Source: Thalassobacillus pellis
GTDB lineage: Bacteria; Bacillota; Bacilli; Bacillales; Halobacillaceae
NCBI RefSeq assembly: GCF_016908295.1
Contig: NZ_JAFBDO010000001.1
Coordinates: forward strand, 1,116,001 to 1,180,000
Direction: 5' to 3'
DNA length: 64,000 nucleotides
In this document: positions 7,680 through 18,929 of the stretch, in pieces
Position numbering within the stretch: the first letter of the stretch is position 1
Layout: the number at the start of each line of letters is the position of its first letter
The notes under the pieces: generated by a model
The model's input: the letters and a program-made list of their open reading frames with translations, nothing else
What the model was told of the DNA's origin: nothing
Database searches by the model: none
Translations under genes and position numbers: made by a program

Positions 7680-8903
7680 TTAAAAGTCTTCTTGTGATGC
7701 GAGCGTGACAGTCGTTTCTTGCTTTTCTCCGTTTCGGTAGAAGGTGACTTTCATTTCCTCTCCTACTTTTTTCTTCTGGTAGAGATGCTGTCTTAGCTCA
7801 ATTATGTTTTTGATTGGTTCACCATCCAGGGCAACGATAACATCCAGCGGCTTGAGACCGGCTTTAGCTGCAGGTGACATCGGTTCGATATTACGGATAT
7901 ATACCCCGTTTTCCACATCTTCCGGCAGCTTCAATGTTTCCGTCCTGTCTGCAGATGATACATCAGACAGAGAGTATGCTTCTACACCCAGGAATGGACG
8001 GGTGATTTTCCCGTCTGCTTCTAGCTCTGCGATGATCGGCTCAGCATAGTCGATTGGAATCGCAAAACCAATGCCTTCGACCGCTGAACGAGCGATTTTC
8101 ATGGAATTGATTCCAATCAGCTGCCCTTTAATATTAATCAAAGCGCCGCCGCTGTTCCCCGGGTTGATTGCCGCATCCGTCTGAATGACTTCTGCCTGCC
8201 AGTCCGGCTGTCCGTCGCCATTGAAATCCTGCGGAATCGCCCGTTGCTTTCCACTGATGATCCCTCTTGTCACAGAACCGGAAAAGCGCAGACCAAGCGG
8301 GTTCCCAATAGCTATTGCCGGCTCCCCAACCTTGAGGTTATTTGATGATCCGAGTTCAATCGCTTTGTCTACCTGATCGGAAGACATCTCCAACACAGCA
8401 AGGTCAGTAAACAGGTCGCTTCCGACAATTTTCGCTTTTACGCGGGTTTCATCAGCTAACACGACTTCTACTTCATCTGCTCCCTGAATTACGTGATGAT
8501 TGGTCACCACATAGGCTGTGTCTCCGTCGATTTTATAAATGACGCCTGAGCCTGTCCCTGCTTCCCCTGTCTCCTCCCCTTGGAGGAAGCCGCTCCGTGT
8601 CTGCAGGTTTACTACCCCGACAACGGTCGGGGCTACTTCTTCCACCACTTCAGTGATTTGTGTGGTCACGTTCACTTTGACATTTTCTGTCGATCCTGTT
8701 AGATTCTCCCCTTCTTCTACAAGGCCAGTATCATCCTCCGGTATCGTCATATCATAAGGAAGTAAATTGGATTGTATCAAAGCGGGCAATGCTAATAATA
8801 TTAATACCGCTCCTAAAATAATACCGATGATTGTCGGCATTACCCAGCTTTTTCTTTTTTTCTGCTGCCGGGTGTGTGGCGAATGATCGTCATAATACCC
8901 CAT
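7680..8903 (-). CDS. htrC: HtrA-type serine protease (wal operon)
   Basis: A 407-residue membrane-anchored DegP/HtrA protease. One N-terminal helix (about residues 20-45) anchors it, with the catalytic part outside the cell. The triad is intact: His in VTNHHVIQGA, Asp in FTDLAVLEM, Ser in NPGNSGGALIN. A C-terminal PDZ domain (about 300-390) carries SPAAKAGLKPLDVI. It degrades or refolds misfolded proteins at the membrane/wall interface. It is the last gene of the wal operon, as is yyxA/htrC in B. subtilis. An in-frame TTG three codons upstream is an alternative start. Confidence 0.9.
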   Translation of the reverse strand: MGYYDDHSPHTRQQKKRKSWVMPTIIGIILGAVLILLALPALIQSNLLPYDMTIPEDDTGLVEEGENLTGSTENVKVNVTTQITEVVEEVAPTVVGVVNLQTRSGFLQGEETGEAGTGSGVIYKIDGDTAYVVTNHHVIQGADEVEVVLADETRVKAKIVGSDLFTDLAVLEMSSDQVDKAIELGSSNNLKVGEPAIAIGNPLGLRFSGSVTRGIISGKQRAIPQDFNGDGQPDWQAEVIQTDAAINPGNSGGALINIKGQLIGINSMKIARSAVEGIGFAIPIDYAEPIIAELEADGKITRPFLGVEAYSLSDVSSADRTETLKLPEDVENGVYIRNIEPMSPAAKAGLKPLDVIVALDGEPIKNIIELRQHLYQKKKVGEEMKVTFYRNGEKQETTVTLASQEDF

Positions 8904-8969
8904 CGTCCTCAACCATTCCTTTCCTGCTTATTTGTTTTCCTCCTATATATTTTTCCTAAATAGGAATAT

Positions 8970-9764
8970 CTAAACAACATATAAGGCTGTCGGCTGCTTC
9001 GGATCCGTATCGTGGAGTTCAAGCCGGCGGCCAACTTCATACCCGTGTTCCGTCAGCACGTTACTGACAGACATGCGGGCAAGATCCTTCATATTGTTAT
9101 CTTGACTTAAATGGGCCAAATAAATACGCTTTGTTCGGTCAGTAATGATATCGGTCAAGGCAAGGGCACAATCCTCGTTGGAAACATGACCACTGTCCCC
9201 GAGGATTCTCCGCTTGATATTCCATGGATAACGCCCCATCCGCAGCATGCTGACGTCATGATTCGATTCGAAAATGTAGGCGTCGGCATCTTCGACCGTT
9301 TTTTTGATCCGCTCGGAGACATAACCCAGATCCGTGACAAGTGACACCTTTTTTCCATCGTGACGAAAGGAATAGAACATAGGATCGGCAGCGTCATGGG
9401 AAACGCCGAAGGATTCAATATCCAAATCGCCGAATTTACGAGCTTCCTCCATGCCGAAATGGAATTTTTGATCGATGGAAAGTTTTCCAAGGTAGCCCTC
9501 CATCGCTTTCCATGTCTTTTCGTTGGCGTAGATCGGCAGGTTATATTTCCGGGCGATGATGCCGAGCCCCTTTATATGATCGCTGTGTTCATGGGTGACA
9601 AGTATCTTGGTCAGTTCTTTCGGATTCACCCCAATTTCCTTAAACCCCTGGTCCAGTCTTTTGCCGCTCAAGCCGGCATCGACCAGTATCTTTTCTTGTT
9701 CCGTTTCTATATAAAATGCGTTCCCCGTGCTGCCGGAAGCAAGCACACTAAAACGTAAGGTCAT
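8970..9764 (-). CDS. walJ: WalJ (YycJ) MBL-fold hydrolase
   Basis: A 264-residue metallo-beta-lactamase-fold protein. The N-terminus [15 protein letters not shown] is diagnostic of YycJ. Metal ligands are in [12 protein letters not shown] and later in SNHDVSML and [10 protein letters not shown]. It belongs to the wal operon and has been linked in Gram-positives to coordinating cell-wall metabolism with replication and to DNA mismatch repair; the enzymatic substrate is nuclease-like but not settled. The ATG at 9764 is chosen because GGAGGG lies 8 nt before it. Confidence 0.93.
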   Translation of the reverse strand: MTLRFSVLASGSTGNAFYIETEQEKILVDAGLSGKRLDQGFKEIGVNPKELTKILVTHEHSDHIKGLGIIARKYNLPIYANEKTWKAMEGYLGKLSIDQKFHFGMEEARKFGDLDIESFGVSHDAADPMFYSFRHDGKKVSLVTDLGYVSERIKKTVEDADAYIFESNHDVSMLRMGRYPWNIKRRILGDSGHVSNEDCALALTDIITDRTKRIYLAHLSQDNNMKDLARMSVSNVLTEHGYEVGRRLELHDTDPKQPTALYVV

Positions 9765-9779
9765 CGATCGACCCTCCAT

Positions 9780-10697
9780 CTATTCATTGTTATCATTATT
9801 TTGCTGCTCTTCAGCAGACTGTTCCTCTCCATTCGTGCCTTCTGGCTGGTTGGTAATCGGAGTGGTGACCCCGATTGTTTTTAATGCATCCACGACAAAT
9901 TCATCTTCAGCAATTTCCACGACTGTCCCTTCCCGGGCATTGACGAAATGATCTTCTTCTCCGTTAACAGTAACTTTCCATGTAGGGGCAAATACCTGAA
10001 CACCAGAGTCTTCTCCTGGTTCTGGCTGGATCTTAGAATGGTATCCGATTTTCATATCGGTAACTTTGTCTCCAGATGTGATATAACCAGTATCATAAAG
10101 TTGATAGACCGCCTGAATCGGTGGTATCGAAAGCTCTTTTTCCTTATCGATGTTGATATTCCCAAGCCTTGTCTGGTAGTAACCCGTAATGGCCCCATCC
10201 TCGACAATGTACATCAATAACCCGCTTTCATTATAATAAATGGTTTTATCGTTACTCTTTTGGAAAAAAAGAATCACGTTTAAATCTTTGTTCCAGCCCC
10301 AGTAGGAATACTGGTCACTGTAAATCGTGACATCTTCCACCTTATCGAGTACTTCTTCACCTGAAGCGCCTTTTTCAATTGGAACGGCTTCATCAAACTG
10401 GACATAAAGCAGATTATCTGTCACGAATTCAGGGGTGATCCCTTTAAAACCTTTGATTGCTTTCATATCTTCCTGAGAGAAGTCAGCCCTGCGCCCATTC
10501 ATCAACGACACTTCCGGACTTGTTTCGGGGACAGACGAATAGTCGATATCCTCTAAATCAAGCTGTTCTTTGATCGTTGTATTATCATTTGCACTTTGGA
10601 CATCCACTTCAATTTTACCGAGGAACTGCCCGAGCAGAAAGAGATCAAGGACAAGGAAACTCAGGATGAAAATTGTTTTAATTTGACCCCATTGCAT
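9780..10697 (-). CDS. walI: WalI (YycI) regulator of WalK
   Basis: A 305-residue protein with one N-terminal membrane helix (TIFILSFLVLDLFLLGQFL) and a large extracellular domain. It belongs to the YycI family, which interacts through membrane helices with YycH and the kinase WalK to dampen its activity. Its C-terminus is a low-complexity, Asn/Glu/Gln-rich tail. The start overlaps the end of walH by 20 nt, indicating translational coupling. Confidence 0.92.
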   Translation of the reverse strand: MQWGQIKTIFILSFLVLDLFLLGQFLGKIEVDVQSANDNTTIKEQLDLEDIDYSSVPETSPEVSLMNGRRADFSQEDMKAIKGFKGITPEFVTDNLLYVQFDEAVPIEKGASGEEVLDKVEDVTIYSDQYSYWGWNKDLNVILFFQKSNDKTIYYNESGLLMYIVEDGAITGYYQTRLGNINIDKEKELSIPPIQAVYQLYDTGYITSGDKVTDMKIGYHSKIQPEPGEDSGVQVFAPTWKVTVNGEEDHFVNAREGTVVEIAEDEFVVDALKTIGVTTPITNQPEGTNGEEQSAEEQQNNDNNE

Positions 10698-12045
10698 CCT
10701 TATCCCCCCTTTGCTCCTGTGGTAATTCTCCCTGATTTGTATCTATATGGGTCCATTTCCCATTTTGGAGGGCAAACCAGGCAGGCTTAAGCATATAGAC
10801 ATCATCATATGCATTCTCAAGTGGTACAAGCCGATACCCGATCCTGATATCTTGTATCTGACTTATAGGAATAGAAATGCCCCGCTCCAACATGGCAATG
10901 ATTGCCTGACCGGATTCCAAAGTGACATTCATCGCTCCGTCTTCGTCTGAAGTATTGTATTCCCGGTCAATGAAACGTAAGGGACGTTCATACATGTAAA
11001 CCTGATCACTTTGATAAGCCACATTTATGGTCGTAAGATCGCTCTTATTTAAAATCGGAACCCCTTTATAAGAAAGTCGGTAAGTGACCTGCTGTTTGGC
11101 CTGATCTGATATATCATACAAGTGATAGCTTCCTGTCCAGCCCTCATGGTCATTGACAAAGTTGAGGCTGGTATTCAGCAGTTCAAAGGGTTCCATCTGC
11201 ACTTCAGTCGAAGGTGCATTGATATCAATATAAGAAATGCTGTTCGCATCCGGGGCGATGGTCAATTCCTTATAAGCGGCCGAATAACGGACAGTCCCGT
11301 CTTCCCGTTCGTTCCTGATGACCTCATCCGGGTTCAGCAGGACATTAATCAACGGAATGACATCAATCCGGCTGACGGAAATATTGTGCTTTTTCATGGT
11401 AACCTGATTTTTCGGAATGAATATTCTATCCGTTTTCCCTTGGTTAAATAGAAGAAGCTCTGTCTTGTTATTGAATGTGTATAACTGTTCTTCTAATTCC
11501 TGATATACGCTCGTCGACTGGATTTCTGCCCGTACACCTGTGTTTGTATCTTCGGAAAGGAATAACACTTCTTCAATTTTATTGTTGTCCTGGTCAAGAA
11601 TGAAGAATATCCGTTTAAACCCGCCAATCGGGATACTGATGGACTCATCTTCATTGACATTGAAGATACTGGTAATCACCTTATTCGGCAATTCCACAGG
11701 AAAAGCCACTTCTGTCATTAAGGCTTCATCAGGGTATTGGTCCATATCAACCGTTTCAAAATCAAATAGGGTCCAATTGTGAAATTGATTATAAAAGTTT
11801 TGCACATCCAGCTGGTTAGAAAAGGTATAATGGCCGCGCGCATTATGAAAAATAACATCGCTTGGCGCAACTATATCGGTCATTTTTGAGGTGGTTCCGC
11901 CAATTTTTGTTTCTTCGACAATATTATCACCTGTTTCTTCCAGCTCCTCAAGCTCCGGCTGAAAATTCCATAAAGCCACGGTGAGGAACAGGCTGAAAGC
12001 AATAAGAATGATTAAAATAATCGACTTCAATGTTTCGAAATTCAT
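10678..12045 (-). CDS. walH: WalH (YycH) regulator of WalK
   Basis: A 455-residue YycH-family protein: a single N-terminal transmembrane helix (IILIILIAFSLFLTVALW) followed by an extracellular multi-domain region. With WalI it forms a membrane complex that restrains WalK. The ATG overlaps the walK stop as ATGA, so translation is coupled. Length matches B. subtilis YycH. Confidence 0.92.
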   Translation of the reverse strand: MNFETLKSIILIILIAFSLFLTVALWNFQPELEELEETGDNIVEETKIGGTTSKMTDIVAPSDVIFHNARGHYTFSNQLDVQNFYNQFHNWTLFDFETVDMDQYPDEALMTEVAFPVELPNKVITSIFNVNEDESISIPIGGFKRIFFILDQDNNKIEEVLFLSEDTNTGVRAEIQSTSVYQELEEQLYTFNNKTELLLFNQGKTDRIFIPKNQVTMKKHNISVSRIDVIPLINVLLNPDEVIRNEREDGTVRYSAAYKELTIAPDANSISYIDINAPSTEVQMEPFELLNTSLNFVNDHEGWTGSYHLYDISDQAKQQVTYRLSYKGVPILNKSDLTTINVAYQSDQVYMYERPLRFIDREYNTSDEDGAMNVTLESGQAIIAMLERGISIPISQIQDIRIGYRLVPLENAYDDVYMLKPAWFALQNGKWTHIDTNQGELPQEQRGDKDAMGSN

Positions 12046-13874
12046 TTGCCACCCCTCCGCTTCTTCTTCATGAGAGGAAGTGTGAAGATAACCGTCGTAC
12101 CATGGTGCTCCTTGCTTTCTGCCCAGATTTCTCCGTGATGCGCCTCAATCATATCCCGGGCGATGGCAAGGCCGAGTCCGGTTCCGCCAAGTTTTCTTGT
12201 CCGGGCTTTATCGACCCGATAGAACCGGTCAAAGATTTTGTCGACTTTTTCAGCAGGGATTCCCATGCCTTCATCGGACACGCTTACCTGCAGCTTGTTT
12301 CTGACTTTTTGGACACGGAAGCGGATGGTTCCACCCTCTGGGGAGTATTTGATCGCATTCGAAATGATATTGTCCATAACCTGGGTGACTTTGTCCTTAT
12401 CAATCCAGACATAAATTTCTTCACGAGGCAATTGGCGTTCGAATACGATATCTTCTGCTTTATTCATTTCAAAACGGTCGATGACATGGTGATAAAATTC
12501 AATGAATTCGATACGTTCTTTAAGCAAGTCATAGCCCTGATTATCCATTTTTGTCAATTGGAGCAAATCGTTGACCAGACGGATCATCCGCTCGGTCTCA
12601 TTTTGGGTAACCTCTAAGAAACGTGGGGCAATTTCTTTGTCCTGCCATGCCCCTTCTGCCAATGCTTCTATATAACTGCGCATGGTCGTAAGCGGTGTAC
12701 GAAGTTCATGAGAAACGTTCGACACGAATTCGCGCCGTTCCCTTTCGACTTTTTCCTGCTCCGTGACGTCGCTGATTACGGTAATGAAACCATTCATATG
12801 CTGGTATTCATCGAGTACAAACGAAAAATTTGCCTTCAGTACAAGGTATTGGTCATCCGTACTCATATCAATCAGCATGGAGCCGGCGTCCTGGACCTCT
12901 GAAATATCAGAAATCTGATCATTGATATTCAACACATCAATCAAGGATTGCCCCTGGACCTCTTCAAACGGCTGGCCAATCAGTTTGGAAGCAGGAGTAT
13001 TCATCAAGGTGATTGCTCCAAGCCTGTCCGTCGCAATGACCCCATCAGACATGTTGGAAAGAACTGAGCTGAGCTTGCGCCGTTCCCCTTCCGTCGTCGC
13101 CTGGGCTAATTGGAGTTTTTCGTTGAGGTCGTTAAAAGTCACAGCCAGTTGCCCGATTTCATCGGTTCCATAGACATTGACCTTCTGGGAAAAGTCGCCG
13201 GTCGCCATCACTTTCGCCTGTCGCCGCATCTCTGTAATCGGTTTTGTGATTGTCCTCGCTACCAGGATACCGAGAAGCGCCGTGATGGTAATTGATAAAG
13301 CTGTACCTTTAGCAAAAATACCATTGATTTCACGCAGCTGCTGATAAATTTCATCCATCTGGGCTTCTAAATAAATAGCCCCGACAACGGAATTATCAGG
13401 TGCTTTGATGGGAAAAGTCTTTTTTAGAACACGATCGCCGTCATCCATTACTTCCTGTTCGTTTGTATCGCCAAGCAGTAACGTACTCTGGATATTCCGT
13501 TCATTCGTCTTCTTGCCGACGTCATCCTGTTCATTGATATGCTGTCCATAAGCCGCCAGAATCCTGCTGTTATTATCAACGACCAGAATTTTGGAAATGT
13601 CACCATCACGGCTGTCAAAATCACTCAGGATGCTTTGAACGGCTGACTCCAGGGAGGGGTCGTCCTCCCCGCGTTCTTCCTGGAATGCCTGTTCCAGGCT
13701 GTACTTCAGCCATTTGATGCGGTCATCAATGGAACTTATAAAGTTTTCCTTCAGGTTGCTCTCTAAATTATTAACAAAATAAACTCCAATGACCTGGATA
13801 CCCAGCAATAAAAGCAGGATATAAACCAGGATGAGTTTCAACCGCACCGATTGGAAAAAACCAACTTTCTTCAT
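12042..13874 (-). CDS. walK: WalK sensor histidine kinase
   Basis: A 610-residue essential sensor kinase. Order: transmembrane helix (about 10-30), extracellular sensory domain (about 31-180), second helix (about 183-203), HAMP, PAS (about 265-370), DHp with the phospho-acceptor in SNVSHELRTPLTT, and HATPase with the N box (DNIISNAIKYSPEGG) and G boxes (DEGMGIP, GGTGLGLAIA). It phosphorylates WalR and controls peptidoglycan hydrolases and cell-wall turnover. All catalytic motifs are present. It follows walR after 6 nt and is coupled to walH. Confidence 0.96.
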   Translation of the reverse strand: MKKVGFFQSVRLKLILVYILLLLLGIQVIGVYFVNNLESNLKENFISSIDDRIKWLKYSLEQAFQEERGEDDPSLESAVQSILSDFDSRDGDISKILVVDNNSRILAAYGQHINEQDDVGKKTNERNIQSTLLLGDTNEQEVMDDGDRVLKKTFPIKAPDNSVVGAIYLEAQMDEIYQQLREINGIFAKGTALSITITALLGILVARTITKPITEMRRQAKVMATGDFSQKVNVYGTDEIGQLAVTFNDLNEKLQLAQATTEGERRKLSSVLSNMSDGVIATDRLGAITLMNTPASKLIGQPFEEVQGQSLIDVLNINDQISDISEVQDAGSMLIDMSTDDQYLVLKANFSFVLDEYQHMNGFITVISDVTEQEKVERERREFVSNVSHELRTPLTTMRSYIEALAEGAWQDKEIAPRFLEVTQNETERMIRLVNDLLQLTKMDNQGYDLLKERIEFIEFYHHVIDRFEMNKAEDIVFERQLPREEIYVWIDKDKVTQVMDNIISNAIKYSPEGGTIRFRVQKVRNKLQVSVSDEGMGIPAEKVDKIFDRFYRVDKARTRKLGGTGLGLAIARDMIEAHHGEIWAESKEHHGTTVIFTLPLMKKKRRGGK

Positions 13875-13880
13875 ACAACA

Positions 13881-14585
13881 CTACTCCTGCTCTGGATTGC
13901 GTAAATAGTACCCTACGCCACGGCGTGTGACGATCCATGTTGGATTACTTGGACTCTCCTCAATTTTTTCACGTAATCTTCTTACTGTGACATCGACTGT
14001 ACGTACGTCTCCGTAGTAATCATAGCCCCAGACAGTTTCCAATAGATGCTCACGGGTCATCACTTGACCGATGTGGCGTGCCAGGTAATGAAGCAGCTCA
14101 AATTCACGATGGGTCAGCTCTATGTAATCCCCATCACGCGTTACTGTATAAGCATCTGGATGGATGACTAGACGGCCAACCTTGATGTCTTTCGTCTGGG
14201 TTGCACTATCTTCCGGCTCCTGAAAGCGGCGGCGTAAATTCGCTTTTACCCGGGCAATCAGTTCGCGGTTATTGAACGGTTTGGTAACGTAATCATCAGC
14301 CCCAAGTTCAAGACCAAGTACTTTGTCGATTTCCGAATCCTTGGCAGTGAGCATAATAATCGGCATATTATGGGTCTTGCGTACTTCCCGGCAAACCTCA
14401 TTCCCATCCTTATTCGGGAGCATGATATCGAGCAGTATCAAATCCGGGTCCTCCTGATTCGTAAGCTCAATCGCTTCGTCTCCATCATAAGCACAGACAA
14501 CCGTATATCCCTCTTTCTCCAGATTGAATTTCAATATATCTGCAATTGGTTTCTCATCATCAACAACTAATATTTTCTGACTCAT
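13881..14585 (-). CDS. walR: WalR response regulator
   Basis: A 234-residue OmpR/PhoB-type regulator. The receiver domain has the acidic pair in VVDDEKP, the phospho-acceptor Asp in LILLDIMLP and the Lys in DYVTKPF. The C-terminal winged helix has [10 protein letters not shown] and GVGYYL. It activates autolysin genes and represses their inhibitors when phosphorylated by WalK. An in-frame ATG three codons upstream (14594) is possible; 14585 matches the N-terminus of family members better. Confidence 0.96.
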   Translation of the reverse strand: MSQKILVVDDEKPIADILKFNLEKEGYTVVCAYDGDEAIELTNQEDPDLILLDIMLPNKDGNEVCREVRKTHNMPIIMLTAKDSEIDKVLGLELGADDYVTKPFNNRELIARVKANLRRRFQEPEDSATQTKDIKVGRLVIHPDAYTVTRDGDYIELTHREFELLHYLARHIGQVMTREHLLETVWGYDYYGDVRTVDVTVRRLREKIEESPSNPTWIVTRRGVGYYLRNPEQE

Positions 14586-14703
14586 TCCATTCACTTCCCT
14601 TTTAATATCCTTTTTTTATATACGCTTTTAGTTCATTCTAACTTATTTTTTCCTAAATGTCTTTTTTAGCCATATAAGTGACAGATTTTCCACAAAAATT
14701 ACT

Positions 14704-14740
14704 AAAATACCGCGCTGCCAATAATGGAGCGCGGTATAAA
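14704..14740 (-). terminator. Terminator of the M23 peptidase gene
   Basis: A ten-pair stem, ATACCGCGCT with AGCGCGGTAT, sits just after the M23 stop codon and is followed leftward by TATTTTAG. It separates the peptidase from walR, so the wal operon has its own promoter downstream of it. Confidence 0.75.
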
Positions 14741-14749
14741 AAATTATAT

Positions 14750-16174
14750 TTAATTAGAAACATAATTCAAGGGGTTCTTGACGCTGCCATTTTTATGGAC
14801 TTCAAAATGGAGATGCATCCCGGTTGAATTACCGGTGGACCCCATCACGCCGATCTTCTCTCCTGCCTTCACTACTTCCCCATCTTCGACACTAACGGAA
14901 GCCAGATGGAAATAATACGTTTCATAACCATTGTTATGATCGATGACAACTCTATTTCCATATTCTCCATCATTATAGCTAACCTCGGAAACAACCCCGT
15001 TGTCAGCAGCTTTGATTGTACGATCACTCACACCGGAAATATCAATCCCCTTGTGCATGCGTCCCCAGCGCTGTCCCATTTCACTTGTAATGATGCCGCC
15101 GACAGCAGGCCAGACAAACGAACCATCGCCACGGGAAGGTTTTTGCTTAGTCCCTTTAAGAATGATTTCTTCCACCGGGTCTTCGATGATCGTTTCTTCG
15201 ATAATTTTCGTTTCTTTTTCTTCTCCATTTACAATCGTCTTCGTATAGCGGATTTCTTTTTTGCCATCGGAGCCCTCTTGCTTTACTTCTGACTCCCCGA
15301 TGTAAAGTTCGTCTGTTTCGACTACTTTTTTATCGTGCTCGATTGTTTCTTCTCTCATTCCCTCTTTTTCGACAATGACGTCAACATACGGACCTTTTTG
15401 TTCTACTTTCACTTCCTGATCCGCTTCAAGCTTATTACCAAGAGATAGAGTACTGTTCAAAAGCATGAAGTCCTCAGCTGAAAGGTTGTAAAAATTGCTG
15501 ATTTCCTCGAGGGTCTCCCCCTCTTTTACTTTGTGAATGAATTCTTCTTTGTCTCCTGTTTTCAATACTTCCACAGCTTCTTCAATCTTCATTACCTGTT
15601 CCGGTTTAATTCGAGCTTCCGAATAAGAAACTTTTTCTGATAAATTAATATCGGTAACGACTGAGTCCCCTGGTTTCATATCTTTTTTCTCATTTGTGTT
15701 TGAAACCAGCTCTATCTGGGTAGATTTATCAGTGTACTCGGTTTTAAGCTCTTGAAGGGCTGTTTCTGCAGCCTTTTTAGTCGGAAGGTAAGCAACAGTT
15801 TCACCATTTACTTGAAGTGCTGTTGTTTTCACTTCTATGGCGACCTCCTGTTTGATCTCTTCAAGAACTTTCTTGTTGTCGTATTCTGGTGTAAATGCCT
15901 GCTCAGTTACATAAGTGACTTTTTTAGATGGAGCAAGTTGGTAATCTTCAAACTTCTCTTGTTTTTCGGAGATCTTTCTATCAATGTAATCCTGTATTAC
16001 GCTTTTATCTTTCACCGTTCCTATGTATTCGCCGTCCACATAGACATGGGAAACCGTAATGATATTCTCCTCAGCGTAAACTGACCCGATCATCACTCCA
16101 AAACTTAACAGTGTAGCAAGTGCCAACTTGGTCATGAACACACTTCTATTCCGTATAGTATTTAATTCCCTCAC
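14750..16174 (-). CDS. Secreted M23 peptidoglycan endopeptidase with LysM and G5 domains
   Basis: A 474-residue cell-wall hydrolase. A signal peptide (about 1-34, cleaved after SVYA) is followed by a region of about 180 residues of unknown fold, a LysM repeat (EFIHKVKEGETLEEIS onward, about 215-265), a G5 domain (about 265-345) and a C-terminal M23 domain. Zn ligands are in HKGIDIS and MHLHFEVH. It should cut cross-links in peptidoglycan outside the cell. GTG start, 8 nt after GGAGG. It sits directly upstream of walR, whose product controls such enzymes, but I could not find a convincing WalR box upstream. Confidence 0.9.
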   Translation of the reverse strand: MRELNTIRNRSVFMTKLALATLLSFGVMIGSVYAEENIITVSHVYVDGEYIGTVKDKSVIQDYIDRKISEKQEKFEDYQLAPSKKVTYVTEQAFTPEYDNKKVLEEIKQEVAIEVKTTALQVNGETVAYLPTKKAAETALQELKTEYTDKSTQIELVSNTNEKKDMKPGDSVVTDINLSEKVSYSEARIKPEQVMKIEEAVEVLKTGDKEEFIHKVKEGETLEEISNFYNLSAEDFMLLNSTLSLGNKLEADQEVKVEQKGPYVDVIVEKEGMREETIEHDKKVVETDELYIGESEVKQEGSDGKKEIRYTKTIVNGEEKETKIIEETIIEDPVEEIILKGTKQKPSRGDGSFVWPAVGGIITSEMGQRWGRMHKGIDISGVSDRTIKAADNGVVSEVSYNDGEYGNRVVIDHNNGYETYYFHLASVSVEDGEVVKAGEKIGVMGSTGNSTGMHLHFEVHKNGSVKNPLNYVSN

Positions 16175-16467
16175 TCAAAAGTCCTCCTAAAATTCTTACA
16201 GTCGATCTATGGTTTTCTTTGTCTATTTTTCGTCCAGTTAACAATCTACCATAGGAAAAGTCCCTTCGAAATAGGGTACAACAAGATGTAACACACTTAT
16301 AATAAGCGTGGTAAAAACCGGTAGAACTTCCAGTAACGATAAAGATTTTTAATGTATAAAAACTCTTTTTGTGTAAGTTTACCCTGGTTATTTTTGTCAT
16401 GTTTTGCAAAACTGTTACAAGGTTTGTCGAAAGAGGGATTATCCAGATTTTGGGGCGTTAGGGGAAA
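16175..16467. other. Upstream region of the M23 peptidase
   Basis: It should hold the leftward promoter of the peptidase. A possible -10 TATTAT near 16295-16300 with a poor -35 is the best I can see. A search by eye for two TGTWAH half-sites 5 nt apart (WalR) gave only single half-sites. No gene is supported here. Confidence 0.4.
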
Positions 16468-16600
16468 GATTCTCATTCATCGCTTGCCGGCGGATGCTTG
16501 TCGCGGGCACGACCTCAGCTAACTTGGTCAAGAAGATCGCTTGACCAAGTGGATCTTCGGCTCGCGCTGTTCCCGCAGGCGTCACCGCCTCTCGCTCATC
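16468..16600. repeat. Dispersed repeat X, copy 1
   Basis: About 133 nt that recur, inverted and roughly 85-90% identical by eye, at 33881-34013. The centre is a perfect hairpin, ACTTGGTCAAG (16522-16532) with CTTGACCAAGT (16540-16550) around a 7-nt loop. The flanks share GCGGGCACGA, CTCAGCTAACTTGG and TTCCCGCAGGCGTCAC. It is intergenic, between the tRNA-Phe and the M23 gene. The copy number elsewhere in the genome is unknown. Confidence 0.75.
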
Positions 16601-16779
16601 ATGGAGTCAATCATGATAAAACAGTATGTTGTTACAAATTTCAGAAGTAGGCAATCAAAAAATCAGGTAAAAACCCACTTTTTTTGGTGGAAAAATATAA
16701 GCTTTGTCATCTTAAGGAAGAGTGTTATAAACCAGGCTAAAATCAAGGAGTTATTCAAAACAATGAATTTAAATAAACC

Positions 16780-16814
16780 AAAAAAGCTGCCGAGAAATTT
16801 CTCGACAGCTTTCT
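16780..16814 (-). terminator. Terminator of tRNA-Phe
   Basis: Leftward from the tRNA 3' end, a stem AAAGCTG...CAGCTTT enclosing CGAGAAATTTCTCG is followed by TTTTTTGG. It is a typical tRNA-operon terminator, 6 nt past the tRNA. Confidence 0.8.
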
Positions 16815-16819
16815 TAGAG

Positions 16820-16892
<73 letters not shown>

Positions 16893-17264
16893 ATATAGTA
16901 ATTATTCTATTGATTGTTTCACCTTGTTGTACGCCTCGCAAAGCCGGCACGGATGTTTTCAAATTGTAATAAGCCGTAATTTTAGCGACAACGTGGTTAA
17001 GCATACCATAAACTTAAAAGAGAGCGCAATAGATTCTAAAGATTCTTCTGTTAGTTAAAGAGAAGTAATAGGAATTGATACGTAGTCTTCATCGACGCTT
17101 AGAAAACAACATATTTCCGCTTCAGAAAAAACAGGTTGAAACTGAAAAAGCATGCTGAAAGAACCGTAGACTCCGTGGAAACAGCACGATTGGAAGAAAG
17201 CGGTCTTGCTTGAGCCTTGTTCACGGACAGCGTAGGATATTGATGAAGCAGTAATGGTGATTCA
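16893..17264. other. Intergenic region between tRNA-Phe and purA
   Basis: No gene is supported. Around 17140-17230 there is a degraded GC-rich stretch with phrases typical of dispersed Bacillaceae repeats (AGACTCCGTGGAAACAGC, then GCGGTCTTGC), but it has lost its symmetry. The upstream part should contain the tRNA promoter, of which only a possible -10 TAGAAT near 16904 can be seen. Confidence 0.4.
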
Positions 17265-17302
17265 ATGAAAAAAGAAACCCGAATATTCTTCGGGTTTCTT
17301 TG
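17265..17302 (-). terminator. Terminator of purA
   Basis: The stem AAAGAAACCCGAA with TTCGGGTTTCTTT, followed leftward by further T residues, lies about 60 nt after the purA stop. Confidence 0.85.
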
Positions 17303-17359
17303 AATAAAAGATTATTGCCTCAGACTCGAAAGGACTGTGTGGAAGCCCATTTTTCTATA

Positions 17360-18835
<1,476 letters not shown>

Positions 18836-18885
18836 TTAAGTAATAAAACATGGGGGAACTCTCCATATCGGCGGGCGATATGCGA

Positions 18886-18925
18886 AAAGGTAAGCATTTG
18901 CTAGATTGCTAGCTTATGCTTACCT
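18886..18925 (-). terminator. Terminator of the dnaB helicase gene
   Basis: The stem GGTAAGCATAAGCTAG with CTAGCAAATGCTTACC around CAAT is followed leftward by TTTTCG, 5 nt after the helicase stop. Confidence 0.8.
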
Positions 18926-18929
18926 TTGT

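Noticed and set aside
7257-7697. Rightward 146-codon reading frame over the DnaA-box cluster
   Set aside because: It runs through tandem DnaA boxes and into the htrA terminator, has no ribosome site and reads as low-complexity Tyr/His/Leu sequence.
16146-16409. Leftward 87-codon frame upstream of the M23 gene
   Set aside because: It covers the peptidase promoter and start region in another frame and shows no protein-like character.
16175-16450. WalR boxes upstream of the M23 peptidase
   Set aside because: Only single TGTWAH half-sites were found, none paired at the required 5-nt spacing.
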